NCBI GenBank assembly: GCA_948474755.1
Contig: CAOLHI010002129.1
Location: forward strand, 144,501-208,500
Length of the DNA stretch: 64,000 nucleotides
Source of the DNA: Ctenosaura bakeri
Taxonomy: Eukaryota; Chordata; Lepidosauria; Squamata; Iguanidae
Reading direction: 5' to 3'
Shown: positions 24,497 to 35,299 of the stretch, one piece after another
Layout of the letters: each line of letters starts with the position of its first letter
Numbering within the stretch: the first letter of the stretch is position 1
Program-made: the position numbers and the translations under genes
The notes under the pieces: generated by a model
Databases searched by the model: none
Told to the model about the DNA's origin: nothing
Seen by the model: only the letters and a program-made list of their open reading frames with translations

Positions 24497-24722
24497 GGGT
24501 TTTGTGGGTTTTCTGGGTTTTGAGGCCGTGTTCTCTTAGCATTTTCTCCTGATGTTTCACATGCATCTGTGACTGGCATCTTCAGAGGATATCCTCATAT
24601 CCTCTGAAGATGCCAGCAACAGATGCAGGTGAAACATCAGGAGAAAATACTAAGAGAACCTGACCTCAAAACCCGGAAAACCCACAATAACCTTATGGAT
24701 TCCAGCTGTGAAAGCCTGCGAC
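24497..24722. mobile_element. Long palindromic foldback element (second family)
   Basis: Left GGTTTTGTGGGTTTTCTGGG through GCATCTGTGACTGGCATCTT and right AAGATGCCAGCAACAGATGC through CCCGGAAAACCCACAATAAC form inverted arms of nearly 95 bases, centred near 24593. It continues into ATTCCAGCTGTGAAAGCCTG. It is unrelated in sequence to the GGCCATTTCC family and has no coding capacity. Confidence 0.75.
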
Positions 24723-24741
24723 TTTACATATGCATGTGTGT

Positions 24742-24985
24742 TTGTGCCTTCAAGTTGCCTGTCAACTTACGGTGACCCCATGAATTTCAGTGGGTTTTCT
24801 TAGGCAGGGAATACTCAGGTGGTTTTGCCAGTTCCTGCCTCTGAAATACAGCTTAAAGCACCTGGTATTTGTTGGGAGTCTCCCACCCAAATTGTGACCA
24901 GAGTTGACCCTGGTTAGCTGCCAAAATCAGACAGGATCTGGTGCCTTTAGGGTATTGAGCACATGCATGCCTGTTTTTCCACATG
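24742..24985 (-). mobile_element. 5S-rRNA-derived SINE, antisense
   Basis: 24855-24960 is the reverse complement of a diverged 5S rRNA: GCACCTGGTATTTGTTGGGA, GTCTCCCACCCAAATTGTGA, GACCCTGGTTAGCTGCC and AAATCAGACAGGATCTGG follow 5S order. To its left, GCCTTCAAGTTGCCTGTCAA and CTTACGGTGACCCCATG form the tail shared with Sauria-type SINEs. That is the structure of a 5S-headed SINE using the same LINE partner, not a 5S gene. Confidence 0.75.
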
Positions 24986-26058
24986 TACAAGTCAGAGGCA
25001 CGTGTCTGGTCATGATTTATGCAGTCATGCTCATTTGACAAATGGATGTGGGTGTGCTTAATGTATATAAGAATGTACCCTTTTCCACATAGAAGTATGG
25101 AACATCTTTGTTCAAAATGGTTCAGAACATCTTCAGCACTAAATGGAGGTAGTGGATTGAAGCAAGGTTTAACTATGTGGTAGAATAAAGAAGGTAGCCA
25201 CAATGACCTAGTGTGTAAGCATTTCTTTTCCACCTGTCCCTTAGACATCCAACCTGTTGAAGGTGAAAGCCTTCTCCCAACATTTTAAATACTGTGCACC
25301 ACTCCCAATTAAAACATTATTTAGTGCACTTCTTTCTCTGTTTTTCAAATGCAGATGCTAATATTTCAGCCCAAATTTTTGAAGACTTCCATTAGCAATC
25401 AACACAATATCCTCTAGATGGCACTGAGCCGACAACAGATTTTGCGGTGGGGTGGGTGGGAGGCATGCATGTATGTTTATGCCCAACTATTTTGGAATGT
25501 ATTTTTGCAAATAGAATAGAGTTGAACAGTGGAAGAATGAAAGCATTCCAGAGGAATGGAAATGTTCTGAAGAGGAGGCCAAAGAGTTTTGGCCAGAAAA
25601 GAAAATGCAGTCTTACTGTCTCATGTAATGTTACTTTCCTATTCACATTTGCTGATTAGATGTGTCAGGGTTGGGCATATACTCACTTATTCTAGAGGGG
25701 TGCACACCCTCGCAGTACAATTTTATCATGTTTGCTGTTGATGACTGCGTTTACAATACAGCACAACTAGGGGGCACTGGGTTTGAAGAAGCTTCTTCTG
25801 GATCATAAATCTCAATGAACTGGGGAGACCCAAATTTTAAAAGTAGTTATATTGTCAAGTGGCAAGAAAATGCCTTATTTTCAGTATTGCACTTTGCAGA
25901 AACTTGAAGATCCAGCATGTTGATCCAATTTAGCATATTTATCTTTCAATCTAGAGAATATCTATTAAAAATAATGTGATTTCAGGATGGATTGTTTTCT
26001 GACCTCTTCAGAACATTCAGTGAGGACATTGAAAGCTTCATGTACATTCTGAGATATT
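24986..26058. other. Non-coding gap
   Basis: AT-rich and CpG-poor. No repeat family or gene is recognised. Confidence 0.5.
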
Positions 26059-26260
26059 GGCCATTTCCGCAATACACTCTTATAGAGCGATTATTCCACT
26101 TTCAACATCCTGTGGAATCCTGGGGTTAGTAGTTTACTGAAGCCAAAGAGCTCTCTGGCTGAGAACTCTAAAGGCCCCTCCCTAAACTGCAAACCCCAGG
26201 ATTCCATAGGACGTTGAAAGTGGAATCATCGTGCTATAAGAGTGTAGTGGGGAAATGGCC
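26059..26260. mobile_element. Palindromic MITE, 202 bp, TSD ATT
   Basis: Ends GGCCATTTCC and GGAAATGGCC, flanked by ATT at 26056-26058 and 26261-26263. The centre is a longer form with AGAGCTCTCTGGCTGAGAAC, shared with the older CTTTCACAC-ended family, which links the two families. Confidence 0.85.
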
Positions 26261-26262
26261 AT

Positions 26263-26355
26263 TGTCAGCAATCTTTTAAACATTTACCTAGAAGTAAGTC
26301 ACATTGTATTCAGTGGGACTTACTTCTGAGTAAATATACGTGCAAAAGATTGCCC
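26263..26355. repeat. Short foldback repeat (CTTACTTCTGAGTA type)
   Basis: GCAATCTTTTAAACATTTAC and AGTAAGTCACATTG pair with GACTTACTTCTGAGTAAATA and GTGCAAAAGATTGC. Weaker relatives occur at 22735-22812, 23205-23282, 61796-61905 and 63296-63375. Superfamily unknown. It begins immediately after the MITE at 26059-26260. Confidence 0.5.
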
Positions 26356-26933
26356 TGGCAGTCTTGTTAGAAGTTACGGAAAATATGAGAAATATTTAAA
26401 ACACATTATTTGAAAAATTAAATTTTGTGTTTAATGTCAGTGTCACTAATGCGATAGTGTCTAAACCTTTTTCTGTACCAATAATCACCAAGCACTCCTA
26501 TTTTTGATGAAGAATTTTGTGTCTTCATTGTATGGAGCAAAATTATTCAAAATGTATATTTTTTGTCGAGAGTAGGATGTGGCTAGATTTTTATCCTTAG
26601 CTACTAGAGCTTCTTTCCCTCTGTACTGTTCCCATTTCTCCTTGGATCTTTCATTTGACATACTTGAATAGAATGTGCAGATTAAATGTGTGCTGAATTG
26701 TCAGTTTGCACAGCAGAATTCTAACTGCAAAATTAGGGCCATCTGATCACAGACTTTTAGGCCTTTTTTTCATGAAAATTCTCTCCCATACAGTAATGTC
26801 TAAATTTACCAGGGGCTGGTTCCTTAGCTATGAAATTCCTGCTATCCGTGTTCAACTTGAATGAGAAAGATCTAATTTAGGATTTAAATGTTTAAAGAAT
26901 AATTTAATATTGTTAATTGCTTTGTTCTTGTAG

Positions 26934-27136
26934 GCAATGTGAGCTTTAGAAAGGTGATAAATATATATACCCATGGGTTAAAATGCAAAGCTATTAATAG
27001 CAGTAGAGGTTTTGCTATTGACTTGAACAGAGTAAGCAGTCACAGTTATGCAGCTTATTGTTTTGCTAAACACATGAACAAATGTCCAAAATATCTGTAT
27101 ATACTAGATGTGTATAAATCTGATTATAAGTTGTGA
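26934..27136 (+). other. Speculative second exon, in phase with 23414-23495
   Basis: It follows TTGCTTTGTTCTTGTAG, a plausible acceptor, and continues the upstream frame in the right phase for 67 codons to TGA, with three cysteines (KCK, YCF, KCP). An internal GTAAGC could be an alternative donor. No homologue is recognised. Chance is a real alternative. Confidence 0.12.
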
Positions 27137-28171
27137 GATAGCTTTGCCAAAATTTTGAGTGAGTTACAGTGTGCCATATATTTTGAGGCAAAAATAAGAA
27201 TATATCCAAACCATTGACTTAACCACCCAAATTTAATTGCCTACATTTGGAAAATATTGCCTGATTTTCTAATTTTATTTTGGGATATAGAATAATAACT
27301 TTAACTAATTTATGTTCACAAGACTGTTTTTCTTTTGTGGTAGGTGAAGTTCCCACACTACGGGCTTCAGTGTGCCTGTATGAAGATGTAGTTCCAAGTC
27401 ATAATTAGCCTTGTGCAATTTGGCTAACATGTTTTTAGTGGCAAAGAGCGAGCCAGCTTGGTCTCTTTCAAAAAATATATATATGGCCATTTATGAGTTG
27501 AGATCACCAAGTTCCACTGTACCACCTAGGTGAACAAACAGCTCTTCACAGACTTTTGAGGGACTGTGCAAAGCAATTGTAGAAAGGGCTTTATAACATG
27601 CAAAAAAGAAAAAAGAAGAAAAAAGAAAAAGATAACTTGTAGTTTGTCCACCTGCAGAATTTGACACTAGGGGTTAACAGGTTATTTAAGATGGAGTACT
27701 TTTAATTTAAAGTGATGAAGTCAATGGACCTAAGCCAATTTAAGTACAAGTGTACCCATTTAAGTACCATGTGAATTGCAAGTTCTATTTTAATTGGCTG
27801 ATGGATTACGGCCAAAAAAATCTAGAAAATTTACCAGTAAATTTAGTATCGGACTTAATAACACCTTTTTGAAGCAGAGAAAGGCACGGGGGGGGGGGAA
27901 GCAAGAATATTCAGTTGCATGAACAAGAGCAAGAACAGGATTGTGAATTATTTGATTGGCCTTAGCAGGGCTAGCCTGAGACATTTTGATTCCTCAGCTA
28001 AGGACAATATATATAGGCTAGTCTACAGTATCACCAAAAACAGGAAATGTACCGTTAAAAATAGGACGAAAGAGGGAATATATTTGCATAATATTTGCAT
28101 ATGCTCATTCATGGGTATAGAGTCATATATAGACAAAATTACTACAGTTTCAAATAAAAACAGTCTGTGAT
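27137..28171. other. AT-rich non-coding gap
   Basis: It contains an A-rich [14 protein letters not shown] stretch (27601-27631) and a G-run (27888-27897). An open frame at 27919-28170 has no recognisable domain. Confidence 0.5.
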
Positions 28172-28174
28172 CTG

Positions 28175-28393
28175 GGGCCCTTTCACACTACATAATTATA
28201 GCTCTCTGATTCCACTACAACTGTCATGACTGCATTCCGTGGAATCCTGCGGCTTGCATTCTGACAAGACACTAGAGCTCTCTGACTAGGAAATCTCAGG
28301 ATTTCTCTCTTCAAGTCCTAGGATTTCATACGATGTTGCCCTGATAGTTAAAGTGGAATCATACTGCTATAACAGTGCAGTGTGAAAAGACCC
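28175..28393. mobile_element. Foldback element, CTTTCACAC family, TSD CTG
   Basis: 219 bases, left end GGGCCCTTTCACACTACATA, right end CAGTGTGAAAAGACCC, flanked by CTG at 28172-28174 and 28394-28396. Arms are related (ATTCCACT.. / ..AGTGGAAT) but diverged. The 3-bp duplication matches that of the GGCCATTTCC family. Confidence 0.75.
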
Positions 28394-28396
28394 CTG

Positions 28397-30947
28397 GTCA
28401 CCTGTGTGCCTTCTCTATGTGCTGTTTTGATGGCTGCCTTCAAGACTCCTGCTTTCTCTTCTTGTTGAGGTTTGAAGGTGTTTATCCTCTGTAGAGTTCT
28501 TGCTTGTTTGAGTCAGAGAAAAATTTGTTTCAAAGGCTGAAATGATCTATCATTCAAAATATAAAAGCCAATCTTCTCGCATCCTGGAATTAATACATTC
28601 ATATGGCTACATGATGTTATTTGATGAGGAAGAAGGGAATAGCAGTTGTGTGTGTTATTATCCCTTCTGTGGAAAATGGTGATGTTACAATGCTTCATAA
28701 GTTATACATACAGCAAGATGGTTAGTGATGCTGTCTTGGGTGTCATCTCAGACTCTTCTGTCTGCATTCTAGCTCAGATCTATCTTTTGCTTCTCCTGTG
28801 GACAGAGGACCAGTGAAGGAAAATTCTTGGAAAATGGGAGATCCACCGTTAAGCAAACACATGCTCAGTCATATTCTCTGCTCTTGTAGGCTATTTCTGC
28901 TCGTGTTTCCTACCAGGCTGCTATGACTGATGTTTGTGAAATTGCTGTCTCTATTTTTAAAAAAGATCATTAAAGCTCCCAATTTTAATTTTATTAAAAA
29001 GAAACTGTCCATATTAATAAAAATGAAATGAATCCTATAGTAAGGGTAACAAACAGCAGTTTTATCCCATGGGGCCTCCTGGAGTTTGGACTTTCACACT
29101 GAAACTTTTGGCTTTGCAATAGCCTGCTTCAACATGTCCAATGAGATTTTTTTTTAAAATGCATTGAACTGGATAATTCTATGTTATATTGCATATTCTG
29201 GAACTACTGGAGGAAGCAATAGCCATATTTATAGTCAACCAGATCTTTGAACAAGATTCATTCTTGATTTTATGTATTTTGAGATGCGAAGTTTGACTTT
29301 CAATATCCCCAATACTTAACAATGCAAATTAATGGCCATAATGGTCATTGTAAATACTAATACAATTCAGATTGTTTGTCTGAACTGTATGAAACTGGGC
29401 AATGGGTATCTGGGCATTGTGCCCACCAAAATGTTAAACACTTCTGTTGAAAAATGATTGAAATAAGAACAGTTTTTCAGAAGCCTTGTCTGTCTTCGAC
29501 CTGTTGGTCCCATTGCGTTTGTGCACATACACCCCTCCCTTAAATCTTTAAAGGCATCCAAAATTTTAAAGAGTTAGTAATACCAGAGGAATTGCCCTTT
29601 CCATTTTTGTGAAGACCAGCTGTGTATTTCATATTACAAGATTCTGAAATCTCAATGTAACTCAAGGCATCTCTGATTTAAAGGGGTGTTCATAAAGCTG
29701 AATTTGGGAAGTAAATACCACCCACCAAACAAGGTAGGTGCCACCAGACAATAAGAGCCTTGCAGCTGCTGAAGAAAGCAAGGTAGCAAGAAGAGTAAGG
29801 AACACCAATGTTTTGTAGGGTGTCTGTGTTTTTGACTGTAGGAATTTGGATGGGAGTGGTAGAATGGCCTTCTCCCTATGCTGCTATTCAATAGTAAGAT
29901 AAAGATATTGCCCAGCATGACCAATTTGGCATCCCTTGACGTAACCTATAAATTTTATCTCTAAAATAACTACGTCTAAGGAAGGCTTTATGGGTTATGT
30001 GTAGAGTACGGACAAATGTGTCAGGTATTACATAATTATGACTTTTGTTTTATTAGATTTTGAAGCAAAGAAATAAAACCAAAGTCAGTGACTGCAGTCT
30101 TACACAGAGAGACTATTGAACAGACTGCGTCATTCACTAAACCAACAAGAACAGACGTTCCTAGGAAACATATATCAACAATACTAAAGTCAGAATTGAA
30201 GGACATTAAATATTTTTCCTATTTGATCCAGAGTCTAGGTGGTAGGATGCCGGGATATCACCTGCACAAGACGTCTTTTTACCTGACAGAACAGGGCAGC
30301 AAAGAGTACCTACTGCTCAGTGAAAGATATACAAGCCTAAATCCTCTTCCTAATCCTGCCTAGAGTAGGCCCATGAACCAACTGGATTTTTCCAGTTGTT
30401 GACTTATGTTACAACAATTGAGTCAATGGCCCTACTGCAGTGGGACTAATCGATAGGATTCCAGCTATGGTATCCAAAGCCAGGCAAGTTAATTTTCGCA
30501 CCTGAGGCTAAATACTGCTTAGCAGTAAACATACATTCATAAGCAGTTAAGTATAGTTTGGTGCCTTTTCTTAGCAACTAAGATCTTCTGTCTGAGATGG
30601 GGACCTCACTCTGCCTAATGGTAGGGTTGGCTCTAACTTTCATTTGAGAGTCTGCATCACTGCCATTGCAGCTTCCCTGGTCATTGCTTTTTGTCATTCT
30701 GTAGTTCTTAGGCAGAAGAGGCATGGCACTCACCCATATACTTTTGGCACCACTGTTAACATTTTTTTTATTACTGGAAATCCAAGCATCCCTCCTTCTT
30801 TTCAGTAGGTAAGAGAGTGATGGAAAGCAGCATTCTCCTCATTCTATTGAGCTTCAATGTAAAACTCTGTAATGATGTGCTGTGGGGAAGCCAATCACCT
30901 GAACAGGTGATAGTTTTTGTGTCTGTGAAGCTGGGAGTTTTCTGTGG
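28397..30947. other. AT-rich non-coding gap
   Basis: A 91-codon open frame at 30088-30363 has no recognised homologue and an in-frame stop just upstream. Nothing else was found. Confidence 0.45.
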
Positions 30948-31095
30948 GTTTTAGTCTGAACTTCAAGGGCATTATCCAATGTGCTGAGCCCTAGCCCCAA
31001 AATTTGCTTGGCACCTTGGATAGCTCCTTGAAAGTGAGGATTAAACCCTACAGCAAGCTCACCATTCCACTAACAGGAAGGCTACCAGCTATCAC
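30948..31095 (+). repeat. Dispersed repeat of unknown class, copy 2
   Basis: GTCTGAACTTCAAGGGCATT, CTTGGCACCTTGGATAGC, CCTTGAAAGTGAGGATTAAA and TCACCATTCCACTAACAGG align with 22384-22520. The similarity is moderate, so both are old. Confidence 0.5.
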
Positions 31096-32485
31096 TGGCC
31101 AGTAGGCATGGGAGCAAATGCTGCCTGCCCTGAACTTGCCTATTGTGGACAAGAAAAACAGAACTTTTAATGTCATCTTTGCTGCTGGTGATCATTTTGC
31201 TGCTGGTTTCATCTCCTTTTGGCAAACCCTCAACTGCTTTCCCTAACCCAAGACTATAAATATTGGCAAGGTGTATGGAAAGCATTTCAGCAATATTGGC
31301 CTGATCAGACTTTAGTCTTAGTGGTCTAAGTTAAAGACCTCTAGTTAAGAAAGAACAGAACTTTGAAAAGTTCCTTTTTTGGGTTATAGCTCTTAAAATC
31401 AGCCACCTGGCATGGCCAGTACCTACTTTATCTGGAGGCTTCTGGGAGCTGTAGTCCCAAAAAGTCACATTGCTGAGAATCTGAGACAGGAGCACATGTT
31501 CAAGACTTCTTAATCTGTCTTCTAAACCTTTTATTATACCCATCTTCACAGGATCCCTGAAAGGAAAGCTGACATGTAAGAATTTCCAAAACCCTCAAAC
31601 TGCTTCTGAAGTATGTAACCTTGAAACAACAACTGAACAGGATTTTTTTTCCTTTAAAAAGAAAGTAATATATTCAGTTCAAATGCCTTAGTTAAGAATA
31701 CTTGTTTAAAACTCCATTTTAGAATGTTGACAATTTGAGCAAGCCCTCTTCACTGACCTTTTACAGACAAGTCAATCAAAACACCTAGGACACAGTTCTA
31801 TGCTTCTGAAGGCCAACACCCAAGCTCTTCTCCCCACCCCTTCAAAAATGTAAACATGAAACATTAGCCACCTGTGTTATTGCATTGCAATCTTTCTTGG
31901 AAAAATAAGTTTGTGATTGCAACTGGTAGGCAGGCTGTTCAGTTTTCTGTGCAGACTTTGGAACCTTATACTCCTAGAAAATGACTTAGGTTAGGTTATT
32001 TTATTTCTCATTGCTGATGTTTATTTGTTTAAAAAGCAATTTTTATTTTAGTATACAATCGCTGTAGATGCTATTTTCCAGGTGCTGATCCATTTTAGAC
32101 AAGTGATCCAGGTGCTGATCCATTTTAGACAATAAAGTGTTGCAGTGTACAGCTTCATTTCCTGGCTGGAGCACCAATGCTCAATATACCCAGTCATCTA
32201 GATGCTTTTCTACAGAACAAGTTGCTCCAGGTGGACATTCTGTCTCTTTGACAATTAGCCATCCTCTTTGCTTGTTCTATTCTTTTTCAACTAATGCTTC
32301 AGTCCTTCTTATACTCATTTGTCATTCCTCAATGTGCATTTCTGTGTGTGTTCAAGTATTGTTTTATACTTTTGAAAACCTGGAAGTTCCTTCAAGGATG
32401 CTGCCTGATACAGCAAGTTTCTCAGTTGCCCCCAATCCTGTTTTTACTCAAAATCAGAGCCTGATATTATAGACAGAATGTGTAT
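31096..32485. other. Non-coding gap with a short direct repeat
   Basis: A direct repeat of about 25 bases, beginning CCAGGTGCTGATCCATTTTA, occurs at 32078 and 32108 (30-base period). No gene signal. Confidence 0.5.
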
Positions 32486-32590
32486 CTACACCACATAATT
32501 ATAGCAGTTTGATACTACTTTAACTGTCATGACTCCATCCAACTGAATCCTTGGATTTGTAGCTTAATAAGGCACTTGCAAAAGACCACA
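32486..32590. mobile_element. Left half of a CTTTCACAC-family element
   Basis: CTACACCACATAATTATAGC followed by CTACTTTAACTGTCATGACT and GAATCCTTGGATTTGTAGC matches the left half of the family. The right half is absent; the CpG island starts about 35 bases later. Confidence 0.5.
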
Positions 32591-32624
32591 GATGATTTAT
32601 ATAACTTATAAAATGGATGCTGTC

Positions 32625-33065
32625 GCGTGAAATGGACTTGCGAGCTCAGGGAGCCGGGGTGGGGGGTCTCTCCCGTTGCATCCCTCGGCCCCTCCTCTCC
32701 AGCCGACCGGGATTTTCAGGCTGCGGTTTATCTCCAAGCCCTGGCAGGGCATATTTTAAGGGCGATCGAGATCAGTCGAATTTCACTCCGCTTTTTCGAC
32801 GGGAGGAGAGAGCAGCTGTCTCTGGGGAAGGGAGGGCAGGTCGGTAAAGCCAAGCCGGGGCAGGGCAGTATTTGCCCAACTGATGAGGATTTTCACAACA
32901 TGACCCCACTCCCTTTCCCTCCGCCTGCCTCCCCCACCCACACCCTGCACGTAGAGGGCGGACGGGAAGCTTTTCTGCCGCTCCTCGTCCTTTTGGACAG
33001 GAAGTGAAAGGGCCCAATCCTCCAGAGAGTTCCGGTTGCAGCCCCCCCCGCAACAAAAGGAGCGC
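32625..33065. promoter_or_regulatory. CpG island at the upstream edge of the CpG-rich domain
   Basis: About 23 CpG dinucleotides by eye in roughly 420 bases at nearly 58% GC, directly after a long CpG-poor region. No coding domain is recognisable. It marks the point where the composition of the window switches. It could be an orphan island with promoter or enhancer activity. Confidence 0.6.
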
Positions 33066-33795
33066 CCCTTTGACCTCTCTTATTTATTTCAGATCAGATT
33101 AAGGGGAGAACATTTTGGCGGATCGGTGCCTCAGTGTAGACTATAAGGGGAAGGAATATGTCTCAGACACGGAGGGAGGGAAATTACAGGCAAGGTTGTG
33201 TGTCTAGAATGCCATTTTTAGTCATGGAATCGATGGGAATTTGCTATGTCGACCCTTGAGTAAATTCCATGGATTCCATAGGTCTTCTCTAGTCGGCTTT
33301 AGGCCTCGGTTCATTCTTTTTGAAAAGCAAAAATTAAATTAAAGCAATTTAATTGCGGGGATTGCGCCTGGCTGATTGCTCCATGGTGAATACAGCCTGT
33401 ACAGTCTTTTCCTCCGCCCATTTTCGGATCGGGTTAACGAAATGGAGGTTCTCTGTAAACAACAGAACGGCTTTTTACCTTTGCCTAATGATTTCCTAGT
33501 AAATCGCTCCCCACCCACCCCGTTTTGTAAGTGTGTCAAAGGCCCTCCGGAGGAGCCCGAAGAGCAGTGGAGCTCCGGAGTCCTGAAATATATAAGGGGG
33601 AAATTCGATCTCGCCTCGTGCTGCGTGTGGTCGGGGGAATCGCGGACCGGAGCAGCTGTTTCGGACATTTTTTTTTTTTTTACATGACACTTGCGTTGAT
33701 GCGGAGAAGCTAAACTATTATTTTACTTCGTAAAACTACAAAAAAGGGAAAGGGCCTCTCTCCCGGGTACCCCGCTCCCAGCATCACTGCCTTGT
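33066..33795. other. CpG-retaining non-coding stretch after the 32.6-kb island
   Basis: No known repeat or domain is seen. Open frames on both strands between 33340 and 33690 overlap each other and look composition-driven. A T-run is at 33669-33680. It could be regulatory. Confidence 0.4.
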
Positions 33796-34548
33796 CTTCT
33801 CTAATAATAATAATATTTATTTTTATCCCGCCTCTCCCAGTGGATCGAGGCGGCATTACAAAAATGTATAAATACATTAAAACATTAAAATGTACCCCAT
33901 CCTCCCCACTCACCAACCCTTCTATCCCCATATAACACATTAATTATTAAAAACAAATTAAAAACAAAATTAGAACAGAGACAAATGATGAGAGGCGTGG
34001 AACACTAGTCTGGGAAGGCCTGTCCGAAGAGAACAGTCTTGGCTGCTTTTTTAAAGCAGTCAAGACTGGTAATATGCAAGGTCTCCTCCAGCAGGCCATT
34101 CCATAACTTGGAAGCCACAGAAGAAAAGGTCCTCTGGGTAACTGCAGCCAACCTAGTTCTGATTGGCTGCAGTAATTTCCTCCCAGAGGACCTTAGTGTG
34201 CTGGGCGGATTATATGGGAGAAGGTGATCCCGCAGGTAGGCTGGCCCCAAGCCATGGAGGGCTTTAAAGGTAAGAACCAACACCTTGTACTGTGCCCGGA
34301 AACTAATAGGCAGCCAGTGTAAAGACTTCAGAATAGGCGTTATGTGGTCAGTTTTAGATCTTCCGGTGACCAACCTGACTGCCATATTCTGAATTAATTG
34401 AAGTTTCCGGACTAAACACATGGGTAGCCCTATGTAGAGCGCATTACAGAAGTCAAGCCGTGAAGTTACCAGCGCATGTACCACTGTTTTTAGGTGTTCC
34501 AAGTCCAGGAAGGGGCGCAGCTGGCGTATCAGCCAAAGCTGATATACT
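33796..34548 (-). mobile_element. L2/CR1-clade LINE 3' end, antisense, relatively young
   Basis: The reverse strand from 34502 to 34005 is open for 165 codons with no stop: HALVTSRLDFCNALYIGLP, KLQLIQNMAVRLVTG, LHWLPISFRAQYKVLVLTFK, then KLWNGLLEETLH and AAKTVLFGQAFPD, the C-terminal ORF2 region after the RT. The tail, ending TTATTATTATTAGAG on the reverse strand, is at 33796-33840. It is 5'-truncated near 34548 and cannot move alone. The open frame suggests a more recent insertion than the other LINE pieces. Confidence 0.8.
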
Positions 34549-34861
34549 TTAATTTCCCTACGAATTTACCAAAAACCTGACTCATTTTCAACGGCGGGTA
34601 GTACCCATGTAAACTATCTGAAGTATTTCCCTTTGTTCCCGATTAAGAGGGTTTCTCTCTGCGCCCCTTCCTGAAAGGCAACAGAAAGATGAGGTTCAAA
34701 ATGGACGTGAGGGAAACGCAACGGAAATGCGATGGTCAGTTGGAGAAGGTCTTCCCTTCCCTCCAGCGCATTCTCACGTCCACCCGGAACGTCTTTTGTG
34801 GGGGTGGGGGAAGTCGGGTCATTTTCACGTCAGTGGTATTTGCTACCAGTCAAGGGGAAGC

Positions 34862-35226
34862 GGGCGTGATGTAGAGGTTTGAGCGTTGGACTGCGATCGT
34901 GGAGACCAGGGCCATTTCCGCACTAGCCTGTTCTAGAGCGATGATCGCACTTTCAACATCCTCTGGAATCCTGGGGTTTGCAGTTTCGGGAGGGGCCGGT
35001 TGGCCCCTCCCGAATCTGCAAACCCCAGGATTCCAGAGGATGTTGAAAGTGCGATCATCGCGCTAGAACAGGCTAGTGCGGAAATGGCCCAGGGTGCGAT
35101 TCCCCGCTCGGCCATGGAAACCCATCGGGTGACCTTGGGTGCGTCACACACTCTCAGACCAAGAAAACCCCGTTCGCCTTAGAGTCCGCATAAGCAGGAA
35201 ACGGCTTGAAGCCACACACAACAACG
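34862..35226 (+). mobile_element. Sauria-type tRNA SINE interrupted by a palindromic MITE
   Basis: The tRNA-like head (GTAGAGGTTTGAGCGTTGGACT, part of box A) is separated by the MITE at 34910-35089 from box B and the body (ATTCCCCGCTCGGCCATGG, GGGTGACCTTGGG, CACTCTCAG) and the ACACAACAAC tail. The middle is shortened. The family is non-autonomous, transcribed by RNA polymerase III and moved by a LINE partner (BovB-type for Sauria SINEs). Confidence 0.8.
34910..35089. mobile_element. 180-bp palindromic MITE, perfect 3-bp target duplication CAG
   Basis: Ends are GGCCATTTCCGCAC and GTGCGGAAATGGCC. The two arms are almost fully complementary around a GGCCGGTTGGCCCC-type centre, so the whole element can fold on itself. 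CAG at 34907-34909 is repeated at 35090-35092. It lies inside a Sauria-type SINE, and removing the element plus one CAG restores the SINE sequence GAGACCAGGGTGCGATTCC. No coding capacity. Confidence 0.9.
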
Positions 35227-35299
35227 CAAAAGAGGCAGTGCATGGTGGCCGCTTGTGTCTTCTTGACCTGTGGCAGTTGTCCAGCGCTTCGTCTTTGTT

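Noticed and set aside
24855..24960. Functional 5S rRNA gene
   Set aside because: Too diverged from 5S rRNA and joined to a SINE tail.
24853..25248. 131-codon antisense frame
   Set aside because: It runs through the antisense 5S-derived SINE, so it is not a gene.
30088..30363. 91-codon frame with protein-like composition
   Set aside because: It begins at a GTG, has an in-frame TGA nine codons upstream and no recognised homologue; acceptor candidates do not fit well.
34005..34502. Host protein-coding gene for the 165-codon antisense frame
   Set aside because: The sequence is the C-terminal region of an L2/CR1-clade LINE ORF2 with the LINE tail directly after it.
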